From: Volutella citrinella
Lineage: Eukaryota > Ascomycota > Sordariomycetes > Hypocreales > Nectriaceae
Assembly (NCBI GenBank): GCA_034401135.1
Contig: JAWZSP010000007.1
Location: forward strand, 124,001 to 188,000
Direction: 5' to 3'
Length of the DNA stretch: 64,000 nt
Part shown: positions 1-11,111 of the stretch, in pieces
Layout of the letters: each line of letters begins with the position of its first letter
Numbering within the stretch: position 1 is the stretch's first letter
Made by a program: the position numbers and the translations under genes
The notes under the pieces: generated by a model
Told to the model about the DNA's origin: nothing
What the model saw: the letters and a program-made list of their open reading frames with translations, nothing else
Database searches by the model: none

Positions 1-291
1 GGCAGACATGAACAAGTACAAGACGTCGGAGTTGCCTCGGTTTGGTACGAGGATGAAGCCACAGAAGTGCCTCGTGCATATGTCAAGGCGGCCTCTTCTG
101 TTCCAGTTGGCGAGTATAGTCGCCTGGCTAAAGAGATTGAGGACTTGGTGGCTGAGAAGGCCGCAGGCTATAAGAAGCTGCGAGGAGGTGTCAAGTTTGT
201 CGACGGGCTCCCGCGAAATCCGACTGGAAAGCTTTTGAGAAGGGTGTTGAAGAAGATGGAAGAGGATGCACCCCTAAGAGCCAGGATCTAA
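1..291 (+). CDS. Acyl-CoA synthetase / 4-coumarate-CoA ligase-like, C-terminal end (partial)
   Basis: Frame 1 is open from the first base to a TAA, so the gene enters from the left and only about 96 residues are visible. They match the C-terminal lid domain of ANL adenylate-forming enzymes: an EVPRAYV segment, then a K-x-L-x-G-G-V-x-F-V-D stretch, then the P-R-N-P-T-G-K-L-L-R-R motif. The lysine in the PTGK motif is the one that contributes to adenylation in this family. The family activates a carboxylic acid to acyl-AMP and then to the CoA thioester; the substrate cannot be read from this end. The protein stops at RARI, which is not a clear PTS1, so location is open. The CoA-transferase/racemase gene downstream on the same strand suggests acyl-CoA metabolism as a shared theme. 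Confidence 0.88.
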   Translation, partial: GRHEQVQDVGVASVWYEDEATEVPRAYVKAASSVPVGEYSRLAKEIEDLVAEKAAGYKKLRGGVKFVDGLPRNPTGKLLRRVLKKMEEDAPLRARI

Positions 292-950
292 TTAGTTTCT
301 TTTCTGTCGCATCGTTTGATAGACCAAAGACAATTCAGGACTTCGGTGCAAGCACTTAGCGGGCTTCGGTGTGAACGTTCACTTTCTTTCGACTCCACTA
401 ACTACTAACTAGTACTTGTACGAGTACGTTTCTACGTGATTTGAAAGAATCACCCATTTTTAGTTGAATTATAGTCAATTATGAGTTACCTCATCCCTCT
501 CCTGAAATTTTTCAAAGTTGCACGATCGTATTTTGCTTATCTTTGGTTCTCCTTCCGCTTACCTCATGATGCGCGCCGCAAGAAGACAGTCTCCTGCGGT
601 TGCTCCCCAGGGAACATGTCGGAAATTCCCAGCCCAGAAACGAGCCCAAGCGGATTGCCAAGTTGAGTATAGGCCTCCGGTCTGTTTGTGGCCCGGTGGC
701 GGGGCTGGAGCCAGTTTAGGGTAGCAACATTCCCTCACAAGTTGGACGGGCAATTATTTAATGGCCCGGTTTCGGCTCTCCCATCTCAAACTACCGCGGC
801 AATTCTCATGCGATTCAATAAGGAACCGCCAGCGACTTAAACGTATTCATTTATGATCTCGTCGATCATTGTTCTTTGTCTTCACCTCATCACCTCCACG
901 TGCTCATCAAGTCAACCCAAAACAGCGTCACAACCCTAAACACCACCACT
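292..950. other. Intergenic, 3' of ligase and promoter of CoA-transferase
   Basis: About 660 bases between two plus-strand genes. Short open frames here lack coding character. Just before the next start there is a pyrimidine-rich leader and an AACCCTAAAC motif. No RNA gene or repeat was recognised. Confidence 0.6.
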
Positions 951-2111
951 ATGGGCGTTCTCAATGGCATCCATGTGCTTGAGTTGGCCGGCCTTGCCCC
1001 AGGCCCCTTTGCTGGACTCATGTTGGCAGACTACGGGGCCAGCGTACTTCGGGTGGACAGATTTACCCCCCCAGCAACTCCAAGCCCTGACACCCTGGTC
1101 AGAGGAAAGTCCTCCATCACAATCGATTTGAAAGAAGCCAAAGGAAGAGACCTATTTCTCCAGTTGGCCTGCAAGGCCGATGTGCTTATTGACCCGTTTC
1201 GTCCCGGCGTGTTGGAGAGACTGGGACTGGACCCAGAAACGGTGCTGCTCAAGTTGAATCCTCGGCTCATTGTGGCTCGCCTGACTGGTTATCGCCGAGA
1301 CGGAAAGTATGCAACTATGGCTGGCCATGACATTAACTACCTTGCGGTCAGCGGCGTTCTGGACATGCTCGGACCAGCTGATCGCGTTGAGCCAGCCGGT
1401 CGGCCACTGCCACCAAGTCCACCGGGCAACATTTTGGGAGACTTTGCTGGCGGTGGGCTCATGTGCGTGGTTGGAATATTGCTTGCACTTGTCCATCGTG
1501 GTCGAACGGGCCAGGGCCAGGTTGTAGGAGCCAACATGGTCGATGGTGTATCCTACCTGGCGACGGCACCGCGACAATCGCAGAAAATACCTGGTCAGTG
1601 GGACATGCCACGAGGTCAGAATCTCACAGATGGAGGATGCCCTTACTATCGAGTCTACGAATGTCGCAATGACGGGAAATACATGGCCGTTGCTTCACTG
1701 GAGCCTCAATTCTTCGCCGCTCTATGCAAGGGTCTGGAGATAAGCCCCAAGGATTGGGATGGCATTGCCAGGGACGACCGAAAAGCCTGGCCCAAGTTGA
1801 AGCGAGTTCTGGAGACGAAGTTCAGATCCAAGACCCGCGAAGAGTGGGAGCGCATCTTTGATGGCACAGATGCCTGTTGTACTCCGGTGCTATCTCACGC
1901 CGAACTCGAAGCTTTTGGGGACGAACAGCGTTCAGCTGTGCAACTGAGCAAAACCCCAGGCGCCAGGATTGGGTTCCCTGAACCTATTGTCACCTTACCT
2001 AAAGGCTCTGGTGCGGAAGAATATTTGAGCAGTTGGTTAGGTTGGGAACGCGATCGGCATTACCAAGTCAAAGGAGGGGTTTTCACAAGTAAAGTGACGG
2101 CCAAATTGTGA
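951..2111 (+). CDS. Class III CoA-transferase (CaiB/BaiF), alpha-methylacyl-CoA racemase-like
   Basis: A single exon encodes 386 residues. The frame is open upstream to a TTG near 876, but the first ATG, at 951, falls exactly where family members begin ([14 protein letters not shown]). The N-terminal Rossmann-like part has G-L-A-P-G-P-F-A-G and L-A-D-Y-G-A, followed by the [11 protein letters not shown] segment and a G-H-D-I-N-Y motif. The Asp in GHDINY is the conserved acid/base residue of the family. Racemases of this group interconvert 2R and 2S methyl-branched acyl-CoA esters so they can enter beta-oxidation; some relatives transfer CoA instead. The protein ends in AKL, a canonical PTS1, so I place it in peroxisomes. 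Alpha-methylacyl-CoA racemase is the best guess; other class III CoA-transferases are not excluded. Confidence 0.88.
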   Translation: MGVLNGIHVLELAGLAPGPFAGLMLADYGASVLRVDRFTPPATPSPDTLVRGKSSITIDLKEAKGRDLFLQLACKADVLIDPFRPGVLERLGLDPETVLLKLNPRLIVARLTGYRRDGKYATMAGHDINYLAVSGVLDMLGPADRVEPAGRPLPPSPPGNILGDFAGGGLMCVVGILLALVHRGRTGQGQVVGANMVDGVSYLATAPRQSQKIPGQWDMPRGQNLTDGGCPYYRVYECRNDGKYMAVASLEPQFFAALCKGLEISPKDWDGIARDDRKAWPKLKRVLETKFRSKTREEWERIFDGTDACCTPVLSHAELEAFGDEQRSAVQLSKTPGARIGFPEPIVTLPKGSGAEEYLSSWLGWERDRHYQVKGGVFTSKVTAKL

Positions 2112-2313
2112 ACAGGAGTTCTGGTGTTTAGGAATGAAGCTTGTCAATGAAAAGTCAGGAGATAGTCGGTGAGACTTTAAGTTGGCTTGGATCAAAGATG
2201 GTTAAACGTAACAAGTTTAGGCTAGCAGACTGAACAGAGGTAGTATTCTTGAAGAACTAATGAACAAGTCTGAGTCTGCTTTGAACAATGAGGAGCCTGC
2301 TAGTATGCAATGC

Positions 2314-4116
2314 TCAGTTGCTGCGATTGACCAAGCGCTGTGTTGCGGTCTCAGTCTTTGCAAAATTCCAAGCCTTGATTTGCCTCTCAAACAGCTCATC
2401 CAATTCGGCAGGAGAACGGCTAGGATCATTAGCGAGAGCTACGCAGAATACAATAACGATAGGTGACTTACCCAGATGTTTCCGGAATCAGTAGCCACAT
2501 ACCAACTGTAGCAGGGAGACCCAGACCAGCGTAGAACCAGCCGGTCTTGAGCCCCCAGGCCCACTGATTAGAATTCACCATGTAAGGGACAAGTACATCC
2601 ATGACAATGCCCACAACGCATGTAGCAGCCATGGAGAAGCCGGCTGTATAGGGCCTCAGGCGCTGCGACGAGATCTCTCCCACAAACGTGGCACCGGCTG
2701 CACCAGTGGTGATCATACCAATATCTAGCGGCCAATAGTTAGCACTCAGAAACAAAATTCAGAAAGAGAAAGTGTAGGTCTCACTCCAGAAGCAGGCAAA
2801 CAGGACAAAGACGTATGTGGTTGCCTTGTTGGCGGGCACAACACCAAGAATACCAACCACGACGCAGGCCACCCACGAGATGGTCGTGGCAGAACAGGCG
2901 AGAACACGGCGTCCGATCTTGTCACTGATTAAAACGTTGACAATGATGGTGGCAATCTGGATCGACGATGTGATGGTCTTGATGGTGAATGGGTCACCGA
3001 CTCCGGCTTGCTGAAAGAAGTAGGTGCCAAACGTCGAGAAGAGCTTGAGACCAATGAATTGCTGCGTGACATACGGCCACATGGCGATCAGGGTTCGACG
3101 GCCGTCTCGCCCCTTGAAGATACTGTACCATTTCTCCGCCTTCTGCTCGACTGCGACGGCCTTTTCATGCTCGATGAGCATAGCCAGGGCATTGTACTGT
3201 CGATCCACATCGTAGTCTGGCACATCGCGATGCAGCTGGCGCAGGACCTGTTTTGCGCGATCCTCGAGGCCACGCGTCGCGCACCAAGCCGGGGATTCGG
3301 GGATGCAGAGGAAGATGATGATCATGACACCAATATTAGCCCACTGGGTATAGATTGGCGTCAGCCAATTCAACGGGTTGCTTTCTTTGAGAGTGCGAAG
3401 GGCAACCTGGGCGAAGAAAGTTCCCATAGTGAACCAAAAGGTGTACATCATCAACAGGCCGCCGCGAATGCGAGTCGGGGCGATCTCGGAGATGTACGGC
3501 GGAATAGTCGTCTGGAGACATCCAACGCCCATGCCAGCGAGAAGCTTGGCAACCAGCCAGACGGGCCAAGTTCGTGCCAGAGATTCGGCCAGCACACTCG
3601 CAGTGAGCAATACCCACAGCCAGTACATTGCGCCTTTTCTGCCGAAGCGGTCCGAGATGAAGGGGATGGTAACCATTCCCAGGACTTGCCCGACGGACAT
3701 TATAGCGCCCCAAGCGCTGAGGACGGGGGATTCGAGGAATAGCTTTCCCTGCGCGTTCTTCTTCGTTGCAAACTCGAGGACGAAGCCAGCGTTGGCGACG
3801 ATGCTGGAATTCATTCTGCAGGCGTTTACCGTTAGTCTCTCAAAGTCTTGCTCTAGAATTTCGTTCGGATGATGGTAGAGTCATACCCGACTTGATAACC
3901 GTCGTTGCCAGCGCTAAAGGCAGCGGCGAAACAGACGAGGCAGGCAATCTTGAAGGTCTTGACAGTCTCCCAGATCGTCAGACCCTCATAGCCAGAAGTG
4001 GCCTGGCCGCGAGCGACGGCATCAACGGCAGCCTCTTCCTGTTTGAGGTCGTCTTCGACATGGTGTTCAAGGTGTTGGGCCGTTTGGGCGGGTTTTTCGA
4101 CATGAGGATTCGCCAT
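2314..4116 (-). CDS. MFS sugar porter (alpha-glucoside/hexose permease type)
   Basis: Four exons (4116-3887, 3815-2785, 2724-2472, 2419-2314) join in frame to 539 residues. Exon 1 carries a charged cytosolic leader and a start of TM1 (F-A-A-A-F-S-A-G-N-D-G-Y-Q-V-G). The body has the porter signatures: D-R-F-G-R-K-G between TM2 and TM3, P-E-S-P-A-W before the central loop, D-K-I-G-R-R in the second half and P-E-T-S-G after the last TM. It should be a plasma-membrane proton symporter for sugars or glycosides. It is divergent from a Zn2Cys6 gene that is followed by a signal-less alpha-L-rhamnosidase, so uptake of rhamnose-containing oligosaccharides or glycosides is a reasonable inference. The last intron splits the PETSG/RSPAEL region, a common position in these genes. 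Confidence 0.88.
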
Positions 4117-4699
4117 GGTGCTTGAGCAGAGAGAGTTGTTCGTGACTGAGGAAAGGCATAAGGGAACCAGAGATGGATGGGCCGTATTTGAATACCAGCT
4201 TCGGCAAGCAATTGCCCGAGTAACGAGGTCTGTGGCTTGCCCTCTGCCTCTGCCTCTGCCTCTGCCCCTGCCCGACTCGTGAGCAGGTGCTTGGTGCAAG
4301 AAGAGGAAGCAAAACGTAAAATTCATCTCACCAGGCCAGTCCACGGTCACTAGCCTAGATGCTTCCCCCGTGGGGACGCGACCCCGCTCTGGGGATCTCC
4401 GCGACCAGCCATTGATGCTAGGGCACCACAGGGGACAAACATGCCGTGGAGACTTCCGAGGAACCATTCATCAGGTGGCGCACTCGGAGGTAATTGTGGA
4501 GTTGGCCCATGGGGTTAGGACGCATCGGGTTAACAGCATCAGGTTTGAGGCCAAATTTGGCCGCGGGGAAAATTTGTGATTGCATCACGTCGCTCCAGAA
4601 AGCCTCGCGGCTACCCCGAGAATTATCTACGCCGAATTCCCGCGGGACGGCGAAATTTCTCCCGTCACCACCAAGACGCCCATTCTCCATCGCCTGGGG
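4117..4699. promoter_or_regulatory. Divergent intergenic promoter, sugar porter / Zn2Cys6 regulator
   Basis: A 583-base head-to-head gap shared by the porter and the regulator. The side near the porter holds a hexanucleotide microsatellite. The rest shows no repeat or RNA gene. The arrangement is typical of co-regulated transporter-regulator pairs. Confidence 0.6.
4241..4270. repeat. (CCTCTG)n microsatellite
   Basis: Four perfect CCTCTG units followed by one CCCCTG unit. It lies about 125 bases upstream of the sugar porter start, in its probable promoter or 5' UTR. Confidence 0.9.
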
Positions 4700-6524
4700 A
4701 TGCCAACCATGCCGCCATCCAACTGCAGGCGGGCCTGTGACATCTGCAGGAAACGGAAGGTCAAGGTGAGGTATGCAGACGTCGGCGTCCTGCGGTTTGC
4801 GGGGAGCAGAGCTGACCCGTTGACTAGTTGCGTTCAGCCATTGTGAGACACCTCAACCGACTGACACCGACGAGTGCGATGGCGGAGATCCTTGCTCGTA
4901 CTGCCAGATATCGGCCCGGGAATGCTCGTACCATCTACCCTTGCAAAAGAGAGGCCCAAGAGGACCCCGAGTCCCAAAGCGAGCCTCTCAGCCGGCGGCA
5001 CCAGATACCCCAAGTCCCGGCGTGACGCCAGGGTCAGAGTTGAGCATCGCGGATCAGGGATTTTGGGACCCATCGAGCCTCTGGAAGTTGCGCGACCAGC
5101 TGCTTGCCGGGCTTGCGCACCATGTCCCCTCGGTTCCACCGAAACAGATTGGCGATACATGCGTCTCAGTGTTCTTTAAACGGTCCTTTCCATTCATCCC
5201 AATATGCCATGAACCTACTCTGCGCGCTCACGTTGAGCGCTATCTCGACTCGGCTGGGGATGGGGGGTCATCAGAGCCCAGCGTCGACACCGACGCAAAC
5301 AAGAGCCCGATCAAAATGATGCGTTGCTTTGCACTGATAACTGCTGTATGTGCTGCGACGTCGTTGCTGCATTATTCGGCTGGTATCTCGTATGCCGATG
5401 AGGTTGCGCCGCTGTTTCTCCACGCATCCAGGGAAATGCTTAGAGTATACGAAGACTACGACGTTGGACACCCTGATTCTTCCTCCCTGCAGATCCGCAT
5501 CTTGTTGTCCTCTTGCTACCAGCAACACAAAGGTGACACCGGGCTCTCACGACATCTTGCAGGCCAGGCGGGCATGCTAGCCCGTAGCTTGCGCCTGTAC
5601 AGGGAGGATGCAGTGCAGAAATACGACGCTCTGGAGTCGACTCTCCTGCGCTTCTGCTTCTGGGTTCTGCACACGGCCAACTGCACAGCCTGGTGTTTGC
5701 GAGATAGGGCTGTTGTTCTCTACGAGCCACTGTTTGACGCCGAATTGAGCCTGGAGCCCTTTGGCTCAAATCATGTCTCGTTGTTGCACATGGACAACGA
5801 GTATTACCAGCATGAGGTGTCAATACTCAGTGGTTTCCACAGATTGAGGCGGAATTGGCTACTGGCAGCACGGGTATTGGATCATGTCCGCCTGTATAGT
5901 CGCCTCAGCCGCGACGCTGCCAACCCCTTTGATCTAACATCCATCAACCAGCTATACTCACAATTCACAGCATCACTCGACGACTTGCCATACTCCTCAT
6001 CCCAGTCAGAATTTTCCACGACAACCGGACAAGATGTACCAGATGTTGTTCCCGATCCGCCATGTTTCGCCTCGCAGAGATGCCGGTTGCTGTGCATGTA
6101 CCACAGTTCGAAGCTGATGATCATGCACGAGTGTCATCACAGCGGCTTGTCCGGAGGTCTAGGGCTCCAGGATGACCCGTTAATCCTGTCAACGGAGGAA
6201 ATAAATGTTGCACGCGATTTCATCCACAACCTACAAAGCGTCCCCTTGCAGCTCGTAAAGAACGGCGGAGAGCCAGTAGTATGTTCATCTTTGCGTACTG
6301 TTCGAGTTGTGTACTGAATTTTGCAGGTGGAACTCATTCGCGTTGTGGGAAGCATTCTGCTCGAGATCACGCAGACATCAGACAGTGTTGCAATTCATCA
6401 GCGTGCAAGCTCTCTTCTCGACGTGTTGCTCAACCTGCTTGCCAAGTTGAACTCGCAGGCATCGGATGTTGTCATTTCACAGTTGTCCCAGAATGTCGGT
6501 ACACATGCACAAGAAAGTTGCTAG
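4700..6524 (+). CDS. Zn2Cys6 transcription factor with fungal-specific middle homology region
   Basis: Three exons (4700-4765, 4875-6278, 6327-6524) give 555 residues. The first intron splits the zinc cluster after RKRKVK and the second exon resumes with CDGGDPC. The cluster uses C13, C16, C23, C29, C32 and C39. After a Pro-rich linker the protein continues with a helical region typical of the fungal transcription-factor domain (residues about 100-480). It is a predicted nuclear DNA-binding regulator. It sits between a sugar porter (divergent) and an alpha-L-rhamnosidase (same strand), so local control of glycoside or rhamnose use is likely by context. Orthology to a named regulator such as RhaR cannot be judged by eye. 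An ATG at codon 4 is an alternative start. Confidence 0.87.
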
Positions 6525-6988
6525 GCCGGTTTTAGTCGAATGAGCTACGGAGGAACGCCATGGGTCCCCTCTCGCTAGGAGGCCTAGAGCCTCGATCTGC
6601 CCAGTTTTCCTCACGCGACGCCGACGCGAGTCAGCCGAGCCTCCCCACCCACTCTGGGTGGGTAAATGGAGACCAAATTTTTCCCGCGGTCAAATTACAC
6701 ACAAGCTTGGCCCACCAACATCTGCCGACGTTGTGCGCCGATGGCCCAGTCAACCCATGCTTCATGACGCTTTGACAAGACCAGCATTGAGGAGTTTCCC
6801 CGGCCCGGGTTGGGATACTACCACCATGCTACGTATCAAGCGTCCCCGACTCTGATTGTCTGGTTTATTAGCCTTTATCGCTCTCGCTACATCTCCCGCC
6901 GAATTGCGACAGCCTCAGCTCTGCATCATCATAACAGTTGTCCTCTCCATCCCCTCTTGTTGTCTCTTCCTGCACCTTACTTTTCACA
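6525..6988. other. Intergenic, promoter of rhamnosidase
   Basis: A 464-base gap. It contains a GC-rich stretch, then a CT-rich leader just before the rhamnosidase ATG. No separate gene was seen. Confidence 0.5.
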
Positions 6989-9710
6989 ATGAGAGAGATT
7001 CCATCAGTCGTGGATGTTCAGTTTGAGCATTACCACCCTCCCAATACCCTCGGAGTCGAGGAGACCGCGCCAAGGCTGTCATGGAGGCTTCATGGTACCA
7101 CGAGCCTCTTCCAACAACACGGGTACGAGGTTGAGTTGACCAAGTACAATGACAAGACGCCTGGGAGTAGCACTTTTCTTGCAAAATGCCAATCATGCCA
7201 ATCTACCCTTGTGCCATGGCCGTTTGAAGAGCAATTGGCATCACGCCAGAGAATCTCTGTACGAATCAGAGTCTATGATGACAATGGTCAATCCACAGCC
7301 TGGAGCGGGCCTGCACATCTGGAAATCGGACTACTGTATCGCGAGGATTGGCGCTGCGAGCGGATTTCAGCTTCCTGGAGCTCGGAGCCACTCGGTCCAG
7401 AACCCGAACAGCTCTATCGGAAAGATTTCTCCGTCTCCAGTCGCATCAAACAAGCTCGACTGCATGTCACAGCTCAGGGCGTCTATGAGGCCGAGATCAA
7501 CGGTCAGCGGATTGGTGATTATTTCCTAGCACCAGGATGGACATCCTATCAGGGGAGATTGCAATATCAAACGTACGATGCGACGGCGTTCCTCCGAACA
7601 GGAGTCAACTGCTTGGGTGTTCGCGTTGCCGAGGGCTGGTTTTCTGGACGAATCGGCTACAATGGTGGCAAGCGAACTATTTGGGGTCCTCGTTCGGCAC
7701 TACTTTGTCAGTTGGAAATCGAGTATGAGGGGGGGGAGTCCGAGACCATTGTGTCTGATGGCTCGTGGCTTGTTGCCAAAGGCCCAATTCAACTAGCCGA
7801 GATCTACGATGGCGAGAAATACGATGCGACGAGAGAGATTCCGCTCTGGTCGTCGGCTTCCAACAACCCAGCGTCTTCCGACTGGTCACCCACCGCAATC
7901 CTCGAGCCACTACCATCGGCCACGATGCTAACGGCTGGATATGGAGAGCCAGTACGGCGAGTGCAAACAGTCCAGCCAGTCGAGTCCTTTACAACGCCCT
8001 CCAACAAAACCATCATAGACTTTGGGCAGAATCTGGTCGGATACGTCAGGTTGAAGAAGATCAAGGGCCCACGAGGTCACAAGATTAGCCTCCGCCACGC
8101 CGAAGTATTGGAGAACGGAGAGCTGGCAACGCGACCGCTCCGCATATGCCAAGCTGTCGACGAATATACCTGCAAAGGTTCTGGCGAGGAGACTTACGAG
8201 CCAACATTTACCTTTCATGGTTTTCGATACGTGCAACTGGACGGTTGGATCGGGGACCTTGATCTCGAATCAATCGAGGCCGTGGTGTGCCACACAGATA
8301 TGAAACTTGTTGGTTCCTTTGACTGCTCGGATCCTCTGCTCAACAGGCTTTATAGATCCATTGTCTGGAGCATGAGAGGCAATTTTCTTTCGGTACCAAC
8401 AGACTGTCCTCAACGGGATGAAAGGCTTGGTTGGTCAGGGGACTTGGCACTCTTTGCGCCTACAGCAACCCTCATATATGACTGCTATGGGATGTTGAAG
8501 AGCTGGCTGACTGATGTGTGGATTGACCAGCAATGCCTTTCAGGCATACCAGCCATGGTCACTCCAAACGGAGCTGCTCCTCGCTTCATCAGTCACAGGA
8601 AAGTACCTTGCGCCTTGTGGCATGATGTCACTGTCCTAGCGCCTTGGGCTCTCTATCAAGAGACTGGTGATGAGAGTATCTTGAGTCGGCAGTACCAAGG
8701 CATGACGATTTACATGGAAAAGATACCAAGACGGAGTGAGGGTCTCACTCACTTATGGGATCCGAGTCTGTTTCAGCTGGGTGTAAGTATTCTTGTCCCT
8801 GGTAACTCTTTTCGATCACTAAGACGTTACTTAGGACTGGCTTGATCCTTCTGCGCCTCCTGATGCTCCCTGGAAGGCTGCCACGAACCCTCAGATGGTT
8901 GCGAACATGTTTCTGATCCAGAGCTTGGAGATTATGTCCAAGATATCCGAGATCCTTGGCAAGCCGAAAGATGGTGCTCGCTATTCTTCCGAGGTAAAAC
9001 AAGCACGTCTAGAGTTCCAACAGGAATACCTCATGCCAAGTGGCTTGATGGAATCCGATTCGCAAACTGCTTACGCCTTGGCTATTTGTTTCAATCTTTT
9101 AAATCCGAGACAGAAAGAAAGAGCAGCTTCTCGACTAGCACAGCTTGTTAGAGAAAACAAGTTTCGGATCGGCACAGGGTTTGCCGGTACTCCGTACGTA
9201 TGCGAAGCTCTTGCTTCCACGGGGTATAATCACGAGGCATACTCGATGTTACTTGAAAGGGGCTGTCCATCGTGGCTTTATCCAGTTACGATGGGTGCAA
9301 CTACCATGTGGGAGAGATGGGACAGTATGTTACCAGACGGCACCATCAATCCAGGCGAGATGACATCGTTCAATCACTATGCCTTTGGGTCCATCGGCCG
9401 TTTTCTGTTTGAGAGGGTAGCTGGCCTGCAACGAGTTGAGCCCGGCTGGAAAAAGGTTCGCATCGCACCATCGGTCACGTCAGCTCTCACGACCGCTTCG
9501 GCATCGCATCTGACGCCCAATGGGACGGTATCCTGCTCGTGGGAGACATCTTCTTCTGGATCAAGCAGCGCTATTCGAACGCTCACAGTGAAAGCAACTA
9601 TACCGCCCAATACCACCGCCGAGATTGTTATTCCAGGACTTTTAGAAGAAGTAGTGCATATCGTTGGTGTTGGAGAGTGGGAATTTGAGTCTCAAGTTGG
9701 ATTAGATTAG
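6989..9710 (+). CDS. GH78 alpha-L-rhamnosidase, apparently intracellular
   Basis: Two exons (6989-8782, 8835-9710; donor GTAAGT) encode 889 residues, a usual length for GH78. The N-terminal part is a beta-rich region with a T-A-P-R-L-S-W motif, followed by a Bac_rhamnosid_N-like domain with Y-R-K-D-F and G-D-Y-F-L-A-P-G-W-T. The (alpha/alpha)6 catalytic barrel has the family signature D-C-P-Q-R-D-E-R-L-G-W-S-G-D at about residues 471-484, which carries the proposed general acid. A second acidic motif, T-M-W-E-R-W-D, lies near 756. The enzyme removes terminal L-rhamnose from glycosides. The N-terminus (MREIPSVVDVQFEHY) has no hydrophobic signal peptide, so hydrolysis is probably intracellular after import. 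That fits the porter and regulator beside it. The upstream in-frame codon near 6938 is not an ATG and was not used. Confidence 0.93.
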
Positions 9711-9925
9711 GGAGATGGTCTGTTACCAGGCAGGCAATATGCGAATTGGATGCCCAGATTGAACTTGAGAGAATTCTCCGACGCTGTCACCCACAGTATT
9801 ACGTGCAGGGTTCAATCATTCAAGCAACTTGAGGCAGAGTGGTGATTCTTGTTATTTCTATTCTCGCCTCCATTTTGACGACACTACGGCGTTCAGCTGG
9901 ACACTTCAAAGGTGTGACATTGCAC

Positions 9926-11111
9926 TCAAGAGGTGCCCTTCAAGATCCAAATGGTCCCACTTCCGTTTGACCGATAGAGAACCAGATGGTCGCTCTTCCC
10001 AGACTTGTCGTAGTCAAATGCCAGCACTTTATCCACCCTGCTCCTCAAGTCGAAACCACCCACGCCTTGCCCAGGATCTCCCTCGGCGAATACTGGATAG
10101 AACAGACCACCATCCCGCTTGACTACCCAAAAGGTACCAGTGCCGGGCCTGTAGAGAGCAACATGATCATTCTTGCCGCTTTTATCCCAGTCAAATGCCA
10201 TAGCCACGTCAAGGCGGCTCCGAAGATCATAGCCTCCGATGCCGCTGCCGGGATCGCCTTGTTGGTAAACCGGCGAGAAGTAACCGTTGTCGTTTCGCAA
10301 AACCCAGAATGTGCCGGTTCCAGGGCGGTATAGTGCAATGTGGTCCATCTTTCCACTGCTATCCCAGTCAAGAGCAAAGGCACGATCGGCCGGGCTGCGG
10401 AGATCATAGCCACCAATGCCCCTGCCCGGGTCGCCTTGTTGATACACAGGGATCCAGCCAGCCCTAGACCGTCTCAAGATCCACATGGTGCCGGTACCCG
10501 GTCGGTAAATTGCGAGATGGTCCAGACGGCCGGAGTGGTTATAATCAAAGGCAAACATTCGATCATTGGCGCTCCTGAGATCGTAACCTCCAATGCCAGC
10601 CCCGCCATGACCCTGGGCATAGACGGCCCTGTATAAGCCACCTTGGCGCTTCAGGATGAATATGGCTCCATATCCAGGCCTGTAAAGTACAATGTGGTCG
10701 AGTTTTCCGCTGCTCTCGTAGTCGAAGGCAAAGGCGGCGTCATTGGGATGCCTCAAGTCGTATCCTCCAACGCCGTTACCAGGGTCACCCTGCTGATAGA
10801 CAGGCGAGAAGCCGCCCCCATTGTTACGGAGGATCCAAAAGGTGCCGGTGCCGGGTCGATACAAAGCAAGATGGTCCAAGTTTCCCGAAGATTCGTAGTC
10901 GATAGCAAACACGCGATCAGCTGGTGACCTGAGATCGTAGCCGCCGATGCCGCTGCCGGGCTCTCCTTGGCTGTAGACAGGTGTGAAGCCCGTTGCTGAG
11001 ACTTGCAGAGCGAAGCCTAGTGTTAATGTTTGCACAAGTTTGTCTGTCAGGTCAGCACTTGTATCACGTGATCTTGGCAAGGGAATTATTTGTATACTCA
11101 CGCAAGATCAT
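9926..11111 (-). CDS. Secreted protein of six tandem 59-residue repeats, beta-propeller/lectin-like
   Basis: A 10-base first exon (11111-11102) joins exon 2 (11043-9926) to give 375 residues. The splice creates a clean signal peptide (MILHKLVQTLTLGFALQVSA) that the unspliced frame lacks, which supports the model. The mature protein consists only of six repeats of 59 residues. Each has the pattern P-V-Y-x-Q-G-D-P-G-x-G-x-G-G-Y-D-L-R, then A-F-D-(Y/W), then S-G-K-x-D-H, then L-Y-R-P-G-T-G-T-F-W-(I/V)-L. Short blades with Asp- and Gly-rich turns suggest a six-bladed propeller. The D-H and Y-R-P-G elements recall bacterial PLL-type sugar-binding propellers; that link is from memory and unproven. 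The likely role is extracellular carbohydrate binding. A TATA-like CTATATAG lies about 120 bases upstream. Confidence 0.85.

Noticed and set aside
9986..10927. Plus-strand ORFs across the six-repeat gene
   Set aside because: They recur with the 177-base repeat period and are antisense shadows of the repeat-protein frame.
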